A stretch of 64,000 nucleotides of DNA from JBCBSP01 sp039819095 (GCA_039819095.1 JBCBSP010000004.1:1-64000), one strand, 5' to 3'; counted from the stretch's first letter, positions 1 to 8,490 are shown. Translations and numbers: made by a program. The notes: generated from the sequence alone by a model not told the origin.

Positions 1-186
1 GAAACCGGCAAGCCGGGCGGCGAGGTGATGGATGTCATGGACCCGATGCTGATCGGCGATCTCGCGGCCACGCCGGCCGTACCGCCATCGCTGACCCTGG
101 ACTGGAGCGTGCTGGGCCGGCAGTGGACCCCCGACCCGCAATCAGCGCAGCGAAACGATGACCCCGATGACGGGCTGATCTTCTAA
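1..186 (+). CDS. C-terminal end of an unidentified protein (partial)
   Basis: Frame 1 is open from the first base and stops at TAA 184-186, giving 61 residues of a gene whose start lies outside the window. The tail is acidic and ends in GLIF after an Asp-rich stretch (RNDDPDD). There is no motif I recognise, so no function is proposed. It converges on the methyltransferase gene on the other strand, with only 13 bases between the two stops. The short gap and the normal codon choice make a real gene end likely, but the reading cannot be checked without the missing upstream part. Confidence 0.55.
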   Translation, partial: ETGKPGGEVMDVMDPMLIGDLAATPAVPPSLTLDWSVLGRQWTPDPQSAQRNDDPDDGLIF

Positions 187-199
187 AACGACGTCACGC

Positions 200-865
200 T
201 TAAGCCGGTCGGCAGATATAATGATGCTGGATCAGGCCCGCGACCGGACGGTTGAAGCTCTCAACCGACCAGCCGGATTGACCAATGATCTGGTCGAGGA
301 ATTCGCGTCGGTAGAAGGCGCGCAGTAAGGGGCGATCTGGATCGGAGTCGATGAAGTCTTGGGCCTGGTCGCGTACAAAAGCTGAAAAGATCAGGTGCGC
401 ATCCGTTCCAGCATGCGTGCGCAGCCGGCGAAGCGTGGCCCGCGTATCATCAGGTTCCATATGCGTGATCACGGAGAACATGGTCATCAGATCGAAATCG
501 CGTTTTTCGATCGGCATGGTGTCGCCGAAAGCCATATCTTCGCCGTCGCGGTTATACATCTGATTGTGGAAGTTAACAGTGACGAAGCGGTAGCGCGCAT
601 CATGCGATAGCGCATCCTGGAGAAACTCGACCATCTCACGATAGACATCCAGCCCGACATAAAGGGTCTGCGGGCTGTTCATCTCCACCAGAGCCTGGGC
701 GAGCTTCACGCCGCAGCCGAAGTCAAGGATCGACGCGCCATCAACCGGGCGGATCGATTGGACCATCTCCACCAGTTTCACACCGGAAGCGACGGAGGCG
801 GCTTCGTTTTCTCGCAGAGAACCGCGGCGAAACTTCAATGGGACGGGGAGTTTCACGTCAGACAT
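200..865 (-). CDS. class I SAM-dependent methyltransferase
   Basis: The product has 221 residues. The glycine-rich SAM-binding loop ILDFGCG is at residues 46-52, followed about 20 residues later by the acidic end of strand 2 (YVGLDVYREM). The sequence FDLMTMFSVITHM fits motif II of the Rossmann-type methyltransferase fold and is followed by the LRRLRTHAGTDAHLIFSAFV region (motif III). Substrate is not predictable from sequence; small-molecule methyltransferases of this type are common in surface-polysaccharide loci. It is divergent from the sulfotransferase gene with about 96 bp between starts, so both may share a control region and a pathway, but that is inference. Confidence 0.8.
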   Translation of the reverse strand: MSDVKLPVPLKFRRGSLRENEAASVASGVKLVEMVQSIRPVDGASILDFGCGVKLAQALVEMNSPQTLYVGLDVYREMVEFLQDALSHDARYRFVTVNFHNQMYNRDGEDMAFGDTMPIEKRDFDLMTMFSVITHMEPDDTRATLRRLRTHAGTDAHLIFSAFVRDQAQDFIDSDPDRPLLRAFYRREFLDQIIGQSGWSVESFNRPVAGLIQHHYICRPA

Positions 866-961
866 GGTTGGTCGTTATCCTTGTTGCGAAGACGGACGCC
901 TTGTCTGGACGCCCTGTTCGGACTAATCCGCCGGTTCAGGCGGCGCAAGCGACATGTTTCC

Positions 962-2047
962 ATGACACGACTGATCATTCATTCAGGCATGCCCAAGACG
1001 GGCACGTCCAGCCTGCAGGCCGCTTTCACAGCGAGTCGCGAACGCCTCGCTGAGGCCGGCGTCATCTATCCTGAAGCGGCGCTAAATCCGACGCGGCGCG
1101 CCCATAATCCAGCTGCAGACAACCTGAATGTCCTGCGTTCCGAGCTGGGCGGCGACGGGGCGACCCTTGAGGAACTCACCACGGCTATCGTGCAGGCCTC
1201 AGACGCGCAGGCCAGCATGATCATCGTATCCGCAGAGGCCTTCACCAACGTGCTGGCGCAGGCGGCGAGCTTCTCCAGACTGGAGCGCTGGCTGCAGCGG
1301 CTGGCCGGCCTCGGGCTTGAAACTGAGCTCGTGATGATCTGGCGCGCCCTGCCTCACTTCATGGAATCCATGCTTCTGCAGAGCCTGAAGACCATGAATA
1401 TGGCGCGCATGCACACCACGCTCGCCGGCTATGCGAATGAGCGGAGCACGTACTTCCACACCCTCCTGACCCAGCTGCAGCGCCTTGAGAGCCGCGGGCC
1501 GTGCACGGTGCGCCTGCTGGATCAGGGCTCCGACCGCTTTGATGCGATTGCTGTGATGCAGGAGGCGTACGCGCTTCCGCCCCTGGAGCGCATCCGCGAA
1601 GAGAACCCGCGCCTCAGCGTGAAGCGCCTCGTTCTGCAAGGTGCGATCGGAACTCTGCTAGAGGCGCTTCGCCCGGATGACCACCGCCGTCTGAAGCGGG
1701 AGTTCGGTCGCCTGGTTGAACCGGTCGGTTTCACAGGGCCGGGGTCGGACAAGGCGCGCATACTGGATGAAGCCGCCCTCAGCGCCATACGACGCGTGCG
1801 TGATGCGCTGCCGGACAACGCCGTACGCAACGCGCTGAGCCGCGCGCTGAGCGAGGGTGAGGATCTCGCCTTCAATATCGCGCTGCATCCGCTCACAGTC
1901 GCCGAAGATGAAGCCCTTGAGGCCCGGTTTGAAAGGCCGCGCTTTGAACCGCTGAGGCCCATCTGGGACGAGATGCGCGAGGCGCTGCCCGGCGCAATGG
2001 CGGATTATGTCCGCTTCATCGCCAAGAACGCAGGCCGACGCCGCTGA
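962..2047 (+). CDS. sulfotransferase family protein
   Basis: The 361-residue product begins MTRLIIHSGMPKTGTSSLQ. This is the 5'-phosphosulfate-binding loop of PAPS-dependent sulfotransferases (PKTGTSSLQ, residues 11-19), placed right after strand 1 as usual. A second conserved-looking segment, IWRALPHFMESMLLQ, resembles the 3'-phosphate-binding Arg/Ser motif (R...S). ATG 962 was chosen because upstream in-frame starts would add about 68 residues of Arg-rich sequence that belongs to the divergent promoter region. The acceptor is unknown; with the divergent methyltransferase it could decorate a surface glycan or lipid. Confidence 0.8.
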   Translation: MTRLIIHSGMPKTGTSSLQAAFTASRERLAEAGVIYPEAALNPTRRAHNPAADNLNVLRSELGGDGATLEELTTAIVQASDAQASMIIVSAEAFTNVLAQAASFSRLERWLQRLAGLGLETELVMIWRALPHFMESMLLQSLKTMNMARMHTTLAGYANERSTYFHTLLTQLQRLESRGPCTVRLLDQGSDRFDAIAVMQEAYALPPLERIREENPRLSVKRLVLQGAIGTLLEALRPDDHRRLKREFGRLVEPVGFTGPGSDKARILDEAALSAIRRVRDALPDNAVRNALSRALSEGEDLAFNIALHPLTVAEDEALEARFERPRFEPLRPIWDEMREALPGAMADYVRFIAKNAGRRR

Positions 2048-2054
2048 GCTCAGT

Positions 2055-2085
2055 CTGGAGCGCCGGAGAGGGGCCGACGCTCCAG
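2055..2085. terminator. hairpin between convergent genes
   Basis: An 8-bp perfect inverted repeat (CTGGAGCG at 2055-2062, CGCTCCAG at 2078-2085) with a 15-base loop lies in the 49-bp gap between the sulfotransferase and YHS gene stops. It has no T-run, so it may be a processing or stalling site rather than a classical intrinsic terminator. Confidence 0.4.
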
Positions 2086-2096
2086 CCGCAGGCGGG

Positions 2097-2561
2097 TCAG
2101 CCCTGAATGACGGCCGGCCAGTTGTCGTCGGCCAGCGCGATATAGGCTTCCAAATCGGCCAGCCAGACTTCCTGAATCTGACGGTTCACATTCAGATAGA
2201 GCTTGCCGTCGTGCAGATGCCAGACTTCCGGGTCGCCCTTCGCAGTGCCGCCCTGAGAGACCGCATAGGCGCAATAGCCGCCATATTGCGGGGCGTAGGC
2301 GGCCGGGTCAGCCAGGAAGAGATCAAGGTTTTCCTGACTTGAGAAGCGCCACTCGGCGCCCTGCCAGTCGGTGGTGAACTCACGCCTTCCCTGGACCGGG
2401 CCGCCATCGGAGAAGTAGGAGACGGTGTCCCACCCGCCCACGGCGGTATTGGAGAACAGACCCGTATAGACAGGATCCTGAGCGTGGGCCGGGGCGGCGG
2501 GAAGCGCGGCGCCGGCGGCGGCGAAGAGGCTGGCTGCGGCGAGCAGGGTAGCGGTTTTCAT
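2097..2561 (-). CDS. secreted YHS domain-containing protein
   Basis: The 154-residue product has a clear Sec signal peptide (MKTATLLAAASLF..., predicted cleavage after AHA at residue 27). The mature part carries a YHS-type domain: GGWDTVSYFSDGGPVQG is the usual opening, followed by WRFSSQENLDLFLADPAAYAPQYGGYCAYAVS. YHS domains are linked to metal binding, and periplasmic versions occur in many Proteobacteria without a fixed assignment. It stands alone here, converging on the sulfotransferase gene. Confidence 0.8.
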   Translation of the reverse strand: MKTATLLAAASLFAAAGAALPAAPAHAQDPVYTGLFSNTAVGGWDTVSYFSDGGPVQGRREFTTDWQGAEWRFSSQENLDLFLADPAAYAPQYGGYCAYAVSQGGTAKGDPEVWHLHDGKLYLNVNRQIQEVWLADLEAYIALADDNWPAVIQG

Positions 2562-2770
2562 CGGTAATCTCCTATCCGATCAGCGGCGGCGCATATCAAG
2601 GGCGCGGCGTCGTCGAGCCGGGGTGTAGGCCTGAACGGTCACACACGCACGACACGGTTTTGCACGCGCGCGTGAGCCGGCGTGATCGCCAGCGCCCAGG
2701 CGCCTCTTCCGTTTCGCTGCAAAGCCCTTAGTTAGGGGGCTTAGACAGCATTCACGCGAAGGAGCGCGCG

Positions 2771-3274
2771 GTGAGCGAAGCGGCGTTTGAAATCCCTGCG
2801 GGCGAAGCCAGAGACGTGACCTATGCGCGTCTGAAGGCGGAGATCGCCTCCGTCATCGCCGGCGAGCCCAGCCGGATCGCGCGCTACGCCAGCGCGTCGT
2901 CCATACTCGCGAATGCGTTCGGGCCGCGCTTTTTTTGGACCGGTTTCTATCTGGTTGATCACGACAAGGGCGAGGAGCTTGTGGTCGGGCCCTATCAAGG
3001 CACGCTTGGCTGTTTGCGCATCCCGTTCGGGCGCGGGGTTTGCGGGGCGGCGGCCGCGCGGGGAGAGACGGTCCTGGTTCCGGACGTGCACGCTTTCGAC
3101 GGCCATATCGCGTGTGACAGCCGCACCAATTCTGAGATCGTCGTGCCGGTCTTCGATGCGCAGGGGCGCCTGGATGCGGTTCTGGATGTGGACTCAGAAC
3201 ATCCCGATGCGTTCGACGCGGTGGATCAGGCCGGTCTTGAAGCGATCTGCGAAGTGCTGCTGACGGCGGCCTGA
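2771..3274 (+). CDS. msrC: GAF-domain free methionine-(R)-sulfoxide reductase
   Basis: The 167-residue protein is a single GAF domain. It has the three cysteines that define fRMsr enzymes: C81 and C91 in GCLRIPFGRGVCG, and C115 in HIACDSRTNSEIVVP. These enzymes reduce free methionine-R-sulfoxide in the cytosol with thioredoxin-type electron donors, protecting against oxidative damage. Length matches the family (about 160-170). The start is GTG at 2771, just after a purine-rich AAGGAG-like stretch (2759-2765). It converges on the small-protein gene downstream. Confidence 0.9.
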   Translation: MSEAAFEIPAGEARDVTYARLKAEIASVIAGEPSRIARYASASSILANAFGPRFFWTGFYLVDHDKGEELVVGPYQGTLGCLRIPFGRGVCGAAAARGETVLVPDVHAFDGHIACDSRTNSEIVVPVFDAQGRLDAVLDVDSEHPDAFDAVDQAGLEAICEVLLTAA

Positions 3275-3281
3275 TAAGGGA

Positions 3282-3839
3282 TCAGAAAATCCCCAGAAAC
3301 TTGCGCCGCTTCTTCTGAGGCGGCGCTTCACGCCAGGCGCGCGCATCCTGAACCGCCTCGTTGGCGGCGGGCGGGGCGATGGTCTCTTCATCGTCTTCGG
3401 CCGGGGCGTCCTGAAGGGCGAGGCCTTCGGTTTCACCGGCCAACGGCGCGCTGGCCGCCATGGGCGGGGCTTCCGGCGCCGGCGGTGCGGTGCGTTCCAT
3501 AACGCCGCCGCTCAACGCCGTGTGAGAGGGCGCGGGCGGGGCTGCGGGCGCGCAAATCTCCGCATCGCAGATCGCCAGGCCGGATTGGCGCGCGCCGGGC
3601 ATGTCCACAGAGGAGAACGGCCCGGCATAATCGCCGATGCCGAGATCGGCGTGGACCTTGTGGCGGAAGGCGCTGATGCGGGCTTCCATCGCGCCGCGCC
3701 GCTCCATGTCGTCCTGCAGGTGGCGCAGATCCGCGGGTCGCGGGCTGCGCACCGCATCGGCGCCATCGCTGCGGGCGCGCGACAGGGCCGCGCGGGCGCG
3801 TTCGATATCCAGGCTCAGATGCCGGGGGCTCTCGCTCAT
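3282..3839 (-). CDS. hypothetical protein with charged N-terminus and basic-hydrophobic C-terminal tail
   Basis: This 185-residue protein is not recognised. ATG 3839 was chosen because it lies just after the stop of the upstream gene at 3880; a longer start would overlap that gene. Residues 1-75 are rich in Arg, Ala and Asp and likely helical (ERARAALSRARSDG, MERRGAMEARISAF). Residues 80-165 are Ala/Pro/Glu-rich and probably disordered. The end is strongly basic then hydrophobic: KKRRKFLGIF. It sits 40 bp downstream of the Ntn-hydrolase gene on the same strand, so co-transcription and a functional link are plausible but unproven. Confidence 0.65.
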   Translation of the reverse strand: MSESPRHLSLDIERARAALSRARSDGADAVRSPRPADLRHLQDDMERRGAMEARISAFRHKVHADLGIGDYAGPFSSVDMPGARQSGLAICDAEICAPAAPPAPSHTALSGGVMERTAPPAPEAPPMAASAPLAGETEGLALQDAPAEDDEETIAPPAANEAVQDARAWREAPPQKKRRKFLGIF

Positions 3840-3879
3840 GGCCGTCTTCTCCGTCAGCCTCGCGCAGGCAAAAGCGCGG

Positions 3880-5121
3880 TCAGCTCTTCTTCTGATACCA
3901 TTCAACGCCGGCGGTGCGGGTGATCATCACCACATCGACATCGCCGCCAACGCCGGTCTTCTTCATCTGCAGATCCGATTTCAGGATGTTCAGCTCCACC
4001 AGCGCCTTGGACGTCTCGCCGAGCTGTTTCTTGCCGCTGGCCGACACCACCGCGATGAAGGGGTCGATGAATTCTTCCTGGCTGTAGGCCTGGGTAGTGA
4101 CGATGAAGTCGCGCGTCAGCGCAGGCAGGGCTTCAGCCTCCATCTGGCGCATCGTCTCTTCGGCCTTGGCCGGCTCCACGCCGGCCGCTGACAGCGCGGC
4201 GCGGGCGGAAGCCTCATTGGCCACCCAGTTCAGAGAGATCATCAGATCGAACAGCGTCGGATGGACGCCGCGCAGGAAGGCGTGGGTCATGTCGGCCTGG
4301 GCGAAGGTGCGCACGAAGGCGCTCGGGCCTTCTTCCACGCCGACCGCGACCTGTTCGTCCGGCGCACGCTTCATCACCCCGTCCACCAGGATGGACGCGT
4401 ACCAGTGATGATAGACCGGGAAGACATCATCGGTTCCGAAGCCGGCGAAGACCAGACCGGCGAAGGGCTCCAGGAAGGCCGGGCGCGTCGCAAGCAGATA
4501 CGCCAGATCAAACAGCTTGTTGCGCAGTTCGCCGTCTTCAATGCTGATCTCGCCGAGCGAATCCGCCAGCACGCGATCCAGCATCTCCGCGTACAGCGTG
4601 TTGAAGCGCTCGCGGGTCAACCCGTCATAAATCGCGAGCGGCTCGCGCGGCGCTCCGGCCTCGTCGGTGGACAGGTGCGCGCGATACAGATCCAGCGCGG
4701 CATCGAAGGCCGAAGCGTCATCCTCGTGCGGGCTGCCGGGATAGCTCCGCAGCGCCCGGGCGTAATTGAGCACGGTCAGATAGGCCGCGCGCATGAGCGC
4801 CTCGAACTCGTCCTGTTCTTCCTTCTCAGGAAACAGCCGGCGGTTATTGTCGATGAAGGCGAAGAAAGCCTGAGCGCAGTCGTCCACGCTTTCAAACTCG
4901 GTCTCGCCATGGGCTTGGGAAAAGGCGTGCGCGATATGCGACCAGGATCGGCCCAGCACGTCGCCGCGCGAATACACCATCACGGCGATTTGACGCGTCA
5001 GCGGCAGGATTTTTTCCGCTTCCAGCGTCACCACCGGGTCCGGCCCGCCGCCATATGTGACGGCGCTATCGGCGGCCAGTACAACGGCCTGCCGGTTCAT
5101 GATCATGACTTCAGACGTCAT
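3880..5121 (-). CDS. proteasome-like (Ntn-hydrolase fold) protein of unknown function
   Basis: The 413-residue product opens MTSEVMIMNRQAVVLAADS. Counting from the Thr exposed after Met removal, T1, D17 (AADS) and K36 (EAEKI) match the T1/D17/K33 catalytic layout of proteasome beta subunits, with three extra residues before the Lys. The next strands (ILPLTRQIAVMVYSRGD) also follow the beta-subunit pattern, and AGFGTDDVF near residue 230 resembles the glycine-serine loop later in the fold. At 413 residues it is much longer than HslV (about 175) or Anbu-type subunits (about 240). GAGGGG lies 6-11 bases upstream of ATG 5121, supporting a start that needs no propeptide. The substrate is unknown. 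The fold call is inference from motif spacing. Confidence 0.7.
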   Translation of the reverse strand: MTSEVMIMNRQAVVLAADSAVTYGGGPDPVVTLEAEKILPLTRQIAVMVYSRGDVLGRSWSHIAHAFSQAHGETEFESVDDCAQAFFAFIDNNRRLFPEKEEQDEFEALMRAAYLTVLNYARALRSYPGSPHEDDASAFDAALDLYRAHLSTDEAGAPREPLAIYDGLTRERFNTLYAEMLDRVLADSLGEISIEDGELRNKLFDLAYLLATRPAFLEPFAGLVFAGFGTDDVFPVYHHWYASILVDGVMKRAPDEQVAVGVEEGPSAFVRTFAQADMTHAFLRGVHPTLFDLMISLNWVANEASARAALSAAGVEPAKAEETMRQMEAEALPALTRDFIVTTQAYSQEEFIDPFIAVVSASGKKQLGETSKALVELNILKSDLQMKKTGVGGDVDVVMITRTAGVEWYQKKS

Positions 5122-5168
5122 CGGCGCCCCTCGCGCTTATCCGTCGGCGCCGCCCGAGGCGCCATCGC

Positions 5169-5183
5169 TTAACAGGAGGTTAC
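5169..5183. promoter_or_regulatory. possible CtrA-type site (TTAA-N7-TTAC)
   Basis: TTAA at 5169-5172 and TTAC at 5180-5183 are spaced by seven bases, one mismatch from the TTAA-N7-TTAA consensus of the alphaproteobacterial cell-cycle regulator CtrA. It is 48 bp upstream of the Ntn-hydrolase start. A single such match can occur by chance. Confidence 0.25.
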
Positions 5184-5327
5184 CGAAACCGGCTGCAATG
5201 TCGAGATGATGGCGCGTCTTTCCTGACCGCCTGCGGCGCTGGAGCGCGTCGCCATTGGCTCGGTTTCAAGGCAGGCTGAGGCTTCCCGATCGGCGTTGCG
5301 CGATCCCCATCAGGCGAGCCCTTTCCT

Positions 5328-6473
5328 ATGACATTCGATGCGCTCATAACGCCCTCACTTCTGCTCGACAAGGCAAGGTTTTTCAACAATATAGCGGCGA
5401 TGGCGGCGCGTGCGAAAGCGCTGGGCGTGCGGCTGCGACCGCATATGAAAACCTGCAAGTCGGTGGCGGTCGGGCGCCATGTTCTGGGGGGTGACTGGGA
5501 CGCGATTGCAGTGTCCACCCTGGTGGAGGCGCGCGCCTTCTTTGAGGCCGGCGTGCGTGATATTCGCTACACTGCGCCCTTCGCGGCGGAGAAGCTCGCC
5601 GCCATCGCGCCCATGATCCAGGACGGGTTGCACTTTGAAGTCCTGCTGGACAACGCCGTCAGCGCGGCCCGACTGGGCGAGGCGGCTGCGGCGCTGAATG
5701 CCGATGTGGCGGTGATGATCGAGCTGGATATTGACGGCTATCGCGGCGGGTGCCGTCCGGATGGAGAAGGATTTCAAGCGCTTCTGAGAACCCTCGACGC
5801 GTCACCGCATCTCAGCTTGCAAGGCCTCTACAGCTATGGCGGCAAGACCTATGGCCTGCCTGACCGGACCGAGCGCGAGGCGCTGATCGAAAAACATCGC
5901 CGGGTGCTGAGCCAGACGGCTGAAACTTTGCGTAAGGCCGGACGAACAATCGGCACGGTCGGGCTCGGCGGCTCTCCGCCGCTTCAGACGGCCCAAACCC
6001 TGGAGGGGCTGACTGAGGCCTGCGCCGGGGTTTTCGTGTTTGAAGACCTGGCCCAGGCCGGGGTCGGCGTCACGCGGCTCGATGATATTGCGGTGACTGT
6101 GCTCGCCAGCGTCGTCCAGCACGCGCCCGATAGCGGACGCGTCTATATCGATGCCGGCTCGCTCGCCCTGGCGCAGGATCGCAGCACCGCAAAACAAGCG
6201 CACGATCAGGGCTATGGGCTGGTGTGTGATGCTGAAACCTGTGAGCCGCTGGGCGATGGCGATCTGATCGTTGCGGCGGTCAGTCAGGAGCACGGCCAAA
6301 TCCGCCGCCGCGATGGCGGCCCGGCGCCGGCGGAGCTGCTTCCCGTCGGCGCGCGCGTGCGGGTCATGCCGAACCATGTGTGCATGACCGCCAACCCGTA
6401 TGAGGGATATCACGTGGTTGAAAAAGGCGCGGTCACCGCATGGTGGCCGCGCGCCAATGGCTGGTCGGTCTAA
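5328..6473 (+). CDS. D-threonine aldolase / D-serine dehydratase-like PLP enzyme (DSD1 family)
   Basis: The 381-residue protein has an alanine-racemase-type N-terminal barrel and a C-terminal metal-binding domain. PLP would be held by K41 in RPHMKTCKS, the family signature. The divalent-metal pair H350 and C352 is present in PNHVCMT, as in D-threonine aldolase and eukaryotic-type D-serine dehydratase. Such enzymes cleave beta-hydroxy-D-amino acids, for example D-threonine to glycine and acetaldehyde, in the cytosol. The exact substrate cannot be separated by eye. It is monocistronic, with a 434-bp spacer downstream. Confidence 0.85.
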   Translation: MTFDALITPSLLLDKARFFNNIAAMAARAKALGVRLRPHMKTCKSVAVGRHVLGGDWDAIAVSTLVEARAFFEAGVRDIRYTAPFAAEKLAAIAPMIQDGLHFEVLLDNAVSAARLGEAAAALNADVAVMIELDIDGYRGGCRPDGEGFQALLRTLDASPHLSLQGLYSYGGKTYGLPDRTEREALIEKHRRVLSQTAETLRKAGRTIGTVGLGGSPPLQTAQTLEGLTEACAGVFVFEDLAQAGVGVTRLDDIAVTVLASVVQHAPDSGRVYIDAGSLALAQDRSTAKQAHDQGYGLVCDAETCEPLGDGDLIVAAVSQEHGQIRRRDGGPAPAELLPVGARVRVMPNHVCMTANPYEGYHVVEKGAVTAWWPRANGWSV

Positions 6474-6776
6474 AGAAAAGGAGGCGGCGCGCCCGTCAGG
6501 GCTGGGGTGGGGCGTATGACCCCGACAGACGCGCCGTTAGTGTCCCTGCCGGGGGCAGGGAGGGGGATGGTCGAGCAGCGGCCAACGCTCACCTGACTGG
6601 TTCGGCTTTGCTGGCAGGAACAAAGCCGCCGTCGGGATGTTTAAAGGCTGACCGCGATCACCAGGAGACGATGCGCGAAAACGCCCCTAAATGCACGCGC
6701 AAGTGAAGTTAACCGTGAAGAACGGGTTAAGGCTTCGGGCGTGTGGATGCGCCTTGGCCCTGTTATTGGCTTTGGG
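6474..6776. other. intergenic spacer without a convincing gene
   Basis: This 303-bp stretch follows the aldolase-like gene. Short open frames here have Arg-rich, unstructured products and no good ribosome-binding site. It contains TTAACC (6709-6714) facing GGTTAA (6725-6730), a 6-bp inverted repeat of unknown meaning. The rest of the gap is the palindromic repeat listed next. Confidence 0.6.
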
Positions 6777-6904
6777 CTGTCATCCCGGGCGAGCGTAGCG
6801 AGACCCGGGACCCATTCCGGTCGGTCTGAACCGAGGGGCGCCAGCGTCAAATTCACGGAATAGGTCCCGGCTCGGCGCGCTGAAGCGCTTGGCCGGGATG
6901 ACAG
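6777..6904. repeat. 128-bp palindromic extragenic element
   Basis: The ends are a perfect 12-bp inverted repeat: CTGTCATCCCGG (6777-6788) and CCGGGATGACAG (6893-6904). An inner pair also matches: CCGGGACCCATTCCG (6805-6819) against CGGAATAGGTCCCGG (6856-6870), 14 of 15 bases. The whole unit can fold into one long hairpin. It ends four bases from the ubiD stop, so it may also end ubiD transcription. Degenerate copies of its ends occur near 29,980-30,015 and 61,524-61,556. It encodes nothing and resembles a MITE-like or REP-like element. Confidence 0.8.
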
Positions 6905-6907
6905 GTA

Positions 6908-8410
6908 TCACTCCAGCCCCAGCTCGCCCCACATCGCGTCGACCCTGTCGATGACGTCCTGTTCCATGAAGAGCTTTTCGCCCCATTCGCGTTGGGTCTC
7001 GCCGCCGATCTTGTTGGTGGCGTCCAGCCCGATCTTCGAGCCGAGGCCGGAGACCGGGCTGGCGAAGTCGAGATAGTCGATCGGGGTGTTTTCGATCACG
7101 GTGATGTCGCGGGCCGGGTCCATGCGGGTGGACATGGCCCACATCACGTCCTTCCAGTCGCGCGCATTGATGTCGTCATCCACCACGATGACCCATTTGG
7201 TGTACATGAACTGGCGCAGGTAGGACCACGCGCCCATCATCACCCGCTTGGCGTGGCCGGCATAGGCCTTCTTCATGCTGATCACCGCGATGCGATAGCT
7301 GCATCCTTCCGGCGGCAGCCAGAAATCGACGATCTCAGGAAACTGCTGACGGATGAGCGGGATGAAGACCTCGTTGAGCGCCTCGCCCAGCACGCTCGGC
7401 TCATCGGGCGGGCGACCGGTGAAGGTGGTCAGATAGATCGGGTTCTTGCGCATGGTGATCGCGCTGACCTCGAAGACGGGGAAGCGTTCGACCGAGTTAT
7501 AATAGCCGGTGTGATCGCCATAGGGGCCTTCCGGACCGTCCTCGTCGAGCAGGACATGACCCTCGATCACGATCTCGGCTTCGGCGGGCACTTTCAGCGG
7601 CACGGTCTTGCACGGCACGAGCTCGGCCTTCTTGCCGCGCAGGAGACCTGCGAACTGATATTCCGACAGCGTGTCGGGAACCGGCGTGACGGCGGCCAGG
7701 ATGGTGCCGGGATCGGCGCCGAGCACGGCGGCGGCGGGCAGCGGTTCCGGCTTTGATTGCTTCCAGCGCTGATAGTGCTGCGCGCCGCCGCGATGCTTCA
7801 GCCAGCGCATCAGCGTGCGCGTTTTCGACAGTTTCTGCATCCTGTAGATACCGAGATTGAAGTCGTCTTCCTTGGCGTCGGACGGGCCCTTGGTGACGAT
7901 GAGCGGCCAGGTGATGAGCGGCGCCGGCTCGCCCGGCCAGCAGCCCTGGATCGGCAGGCGATCGAGATCGATGTCCTCACCTTCCAGCACCACGTCCTGA
8001 CACGGCGCGCGGCGCACCGTGTTCGGTCGCATGCTCATCACCGTTTTGGCGATGGGCAGCATGTCGAGCGCGTCCTTGAGGCCGCGCGGCGGCTCTGGCT
8101 GACGCAGGAAGGCCAGCAGTTCGCCCACCTCGCGCAGGTCTGACGCCGTGCGCCGGGGCTCCCCGCCCAGCGTCACCGCGCGGGCCACGCGCTCCACCGT
8201 GCCGAACAGATTGACCAGGGCCGGCATTTCGCTGGCGCGGCCATCCTCATGCACCGGGTTGTCGAACAGAACCGCCGGGCCGCCGCTATTGAGCAGCCGC
8301 GTCTGGATCTCCGTCATCTCCAGATGGGTGGAGACGGGGCGCGAGACGCGTTTCAGATCGCCGTCGGCTTCCAGCAGGTCGATGAATTCACGCAGGGATT
8401 TATAGGCCAT
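6908..8410 (-). CDS. ubiD: UbiD family prenylated-FMN decarboxylase
   Basis: The product has 500 residues from ATG 8410 (MAYKSLREFIDLLE). UbiD decarboxylates 3-octaprenyl-4-hydroxybenzoate in ubiquinone synthesis using prenylated FMN made by UbiX. Family landmarks are the NLGIYRMQ segment, the conserved GPYGDHTGYYN stretch, the LTTFTGRPPDEPS segment, and the C-terminal DPARDITVIENTPIDYLDFASP region with conserved Asp/Arg. Length is normal. A start 15 codons upstream is possible but adds residues outside the family pattern. No ubiX is nearby. Confidence 0.93.
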   Translation of the reverse strand: MAYKSLREFIDLLEADGDLKRVSRPVSTHLEMTEIQTRLLNSGGPAVLFDNPVHEDGRASEMPALVNLFGTVERVARAVTLGGEPRRTASDLREVGELLAFLRQPEPPRGLKDALDMLPIAKTVMSMRPNTVRRAPCQDVVLEGEDIDLDRLPIQGCWPGEPAPLITWPLIVTKGPSDAKEDDFNLGIYRMQKLSKTRTLMRWLKHRGGAQHYQRWKQSKPEPLPAAAVLGADPGTILAAVTPVPDTLSEYQFAGLLRGKKAELVPCKTVPLKVPAEAEIVIEGHVLLDEDGPEGPYGDHTGYYNSVERFPVFEVSAITMRKNPIYLTTFTGRPPDEPSVLGEALNEVFIPLIRQQFPEIVDFWLPPEGCSYRIAVISMKKAYAGHAKRVMMGAWSYLRQFMYTKWVIVVDDDINARDWKDVMWAMSTRMDPARDITVIENTPIDYLDFASPVSGLGSKIGLDATNKIGGETQREWGEKLFMEQDVIDRVDAMWGELGLE

Positions 8411-8490
8411 TGAGCTCGCATCGTGAGGGTCTTGCGGACCGGTCGCGCCCGCCATAAAGGCGTCATATCACCAGCATAACTGGAGCGGCC

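Noticed and set aside
4261..5172. A 303-codon plus-strand frame opposite the Ntn-hydrolase gene
   Set aside because: The minus-strand gene has a strong Shine-Dalgarno and a catalytic motif set; the plus-strand product is low-complexity and Arg/Gly/Gln-rich.
5169..5183. TTAA-N7-TTAC as a firm CtrA site
   Set aside because: One mismatch in a core tetramer in a single copy is easily met by chance; kept only as a low-confidence site.
6440..6706. An 88-codon plus-strand frame crossing the end of the aldolase-like gene
   Set aside because: Its first third overlaps the real gene in another frame, the product is Arg/Gly-rich without a domain, and there is no ribosome-binding site.
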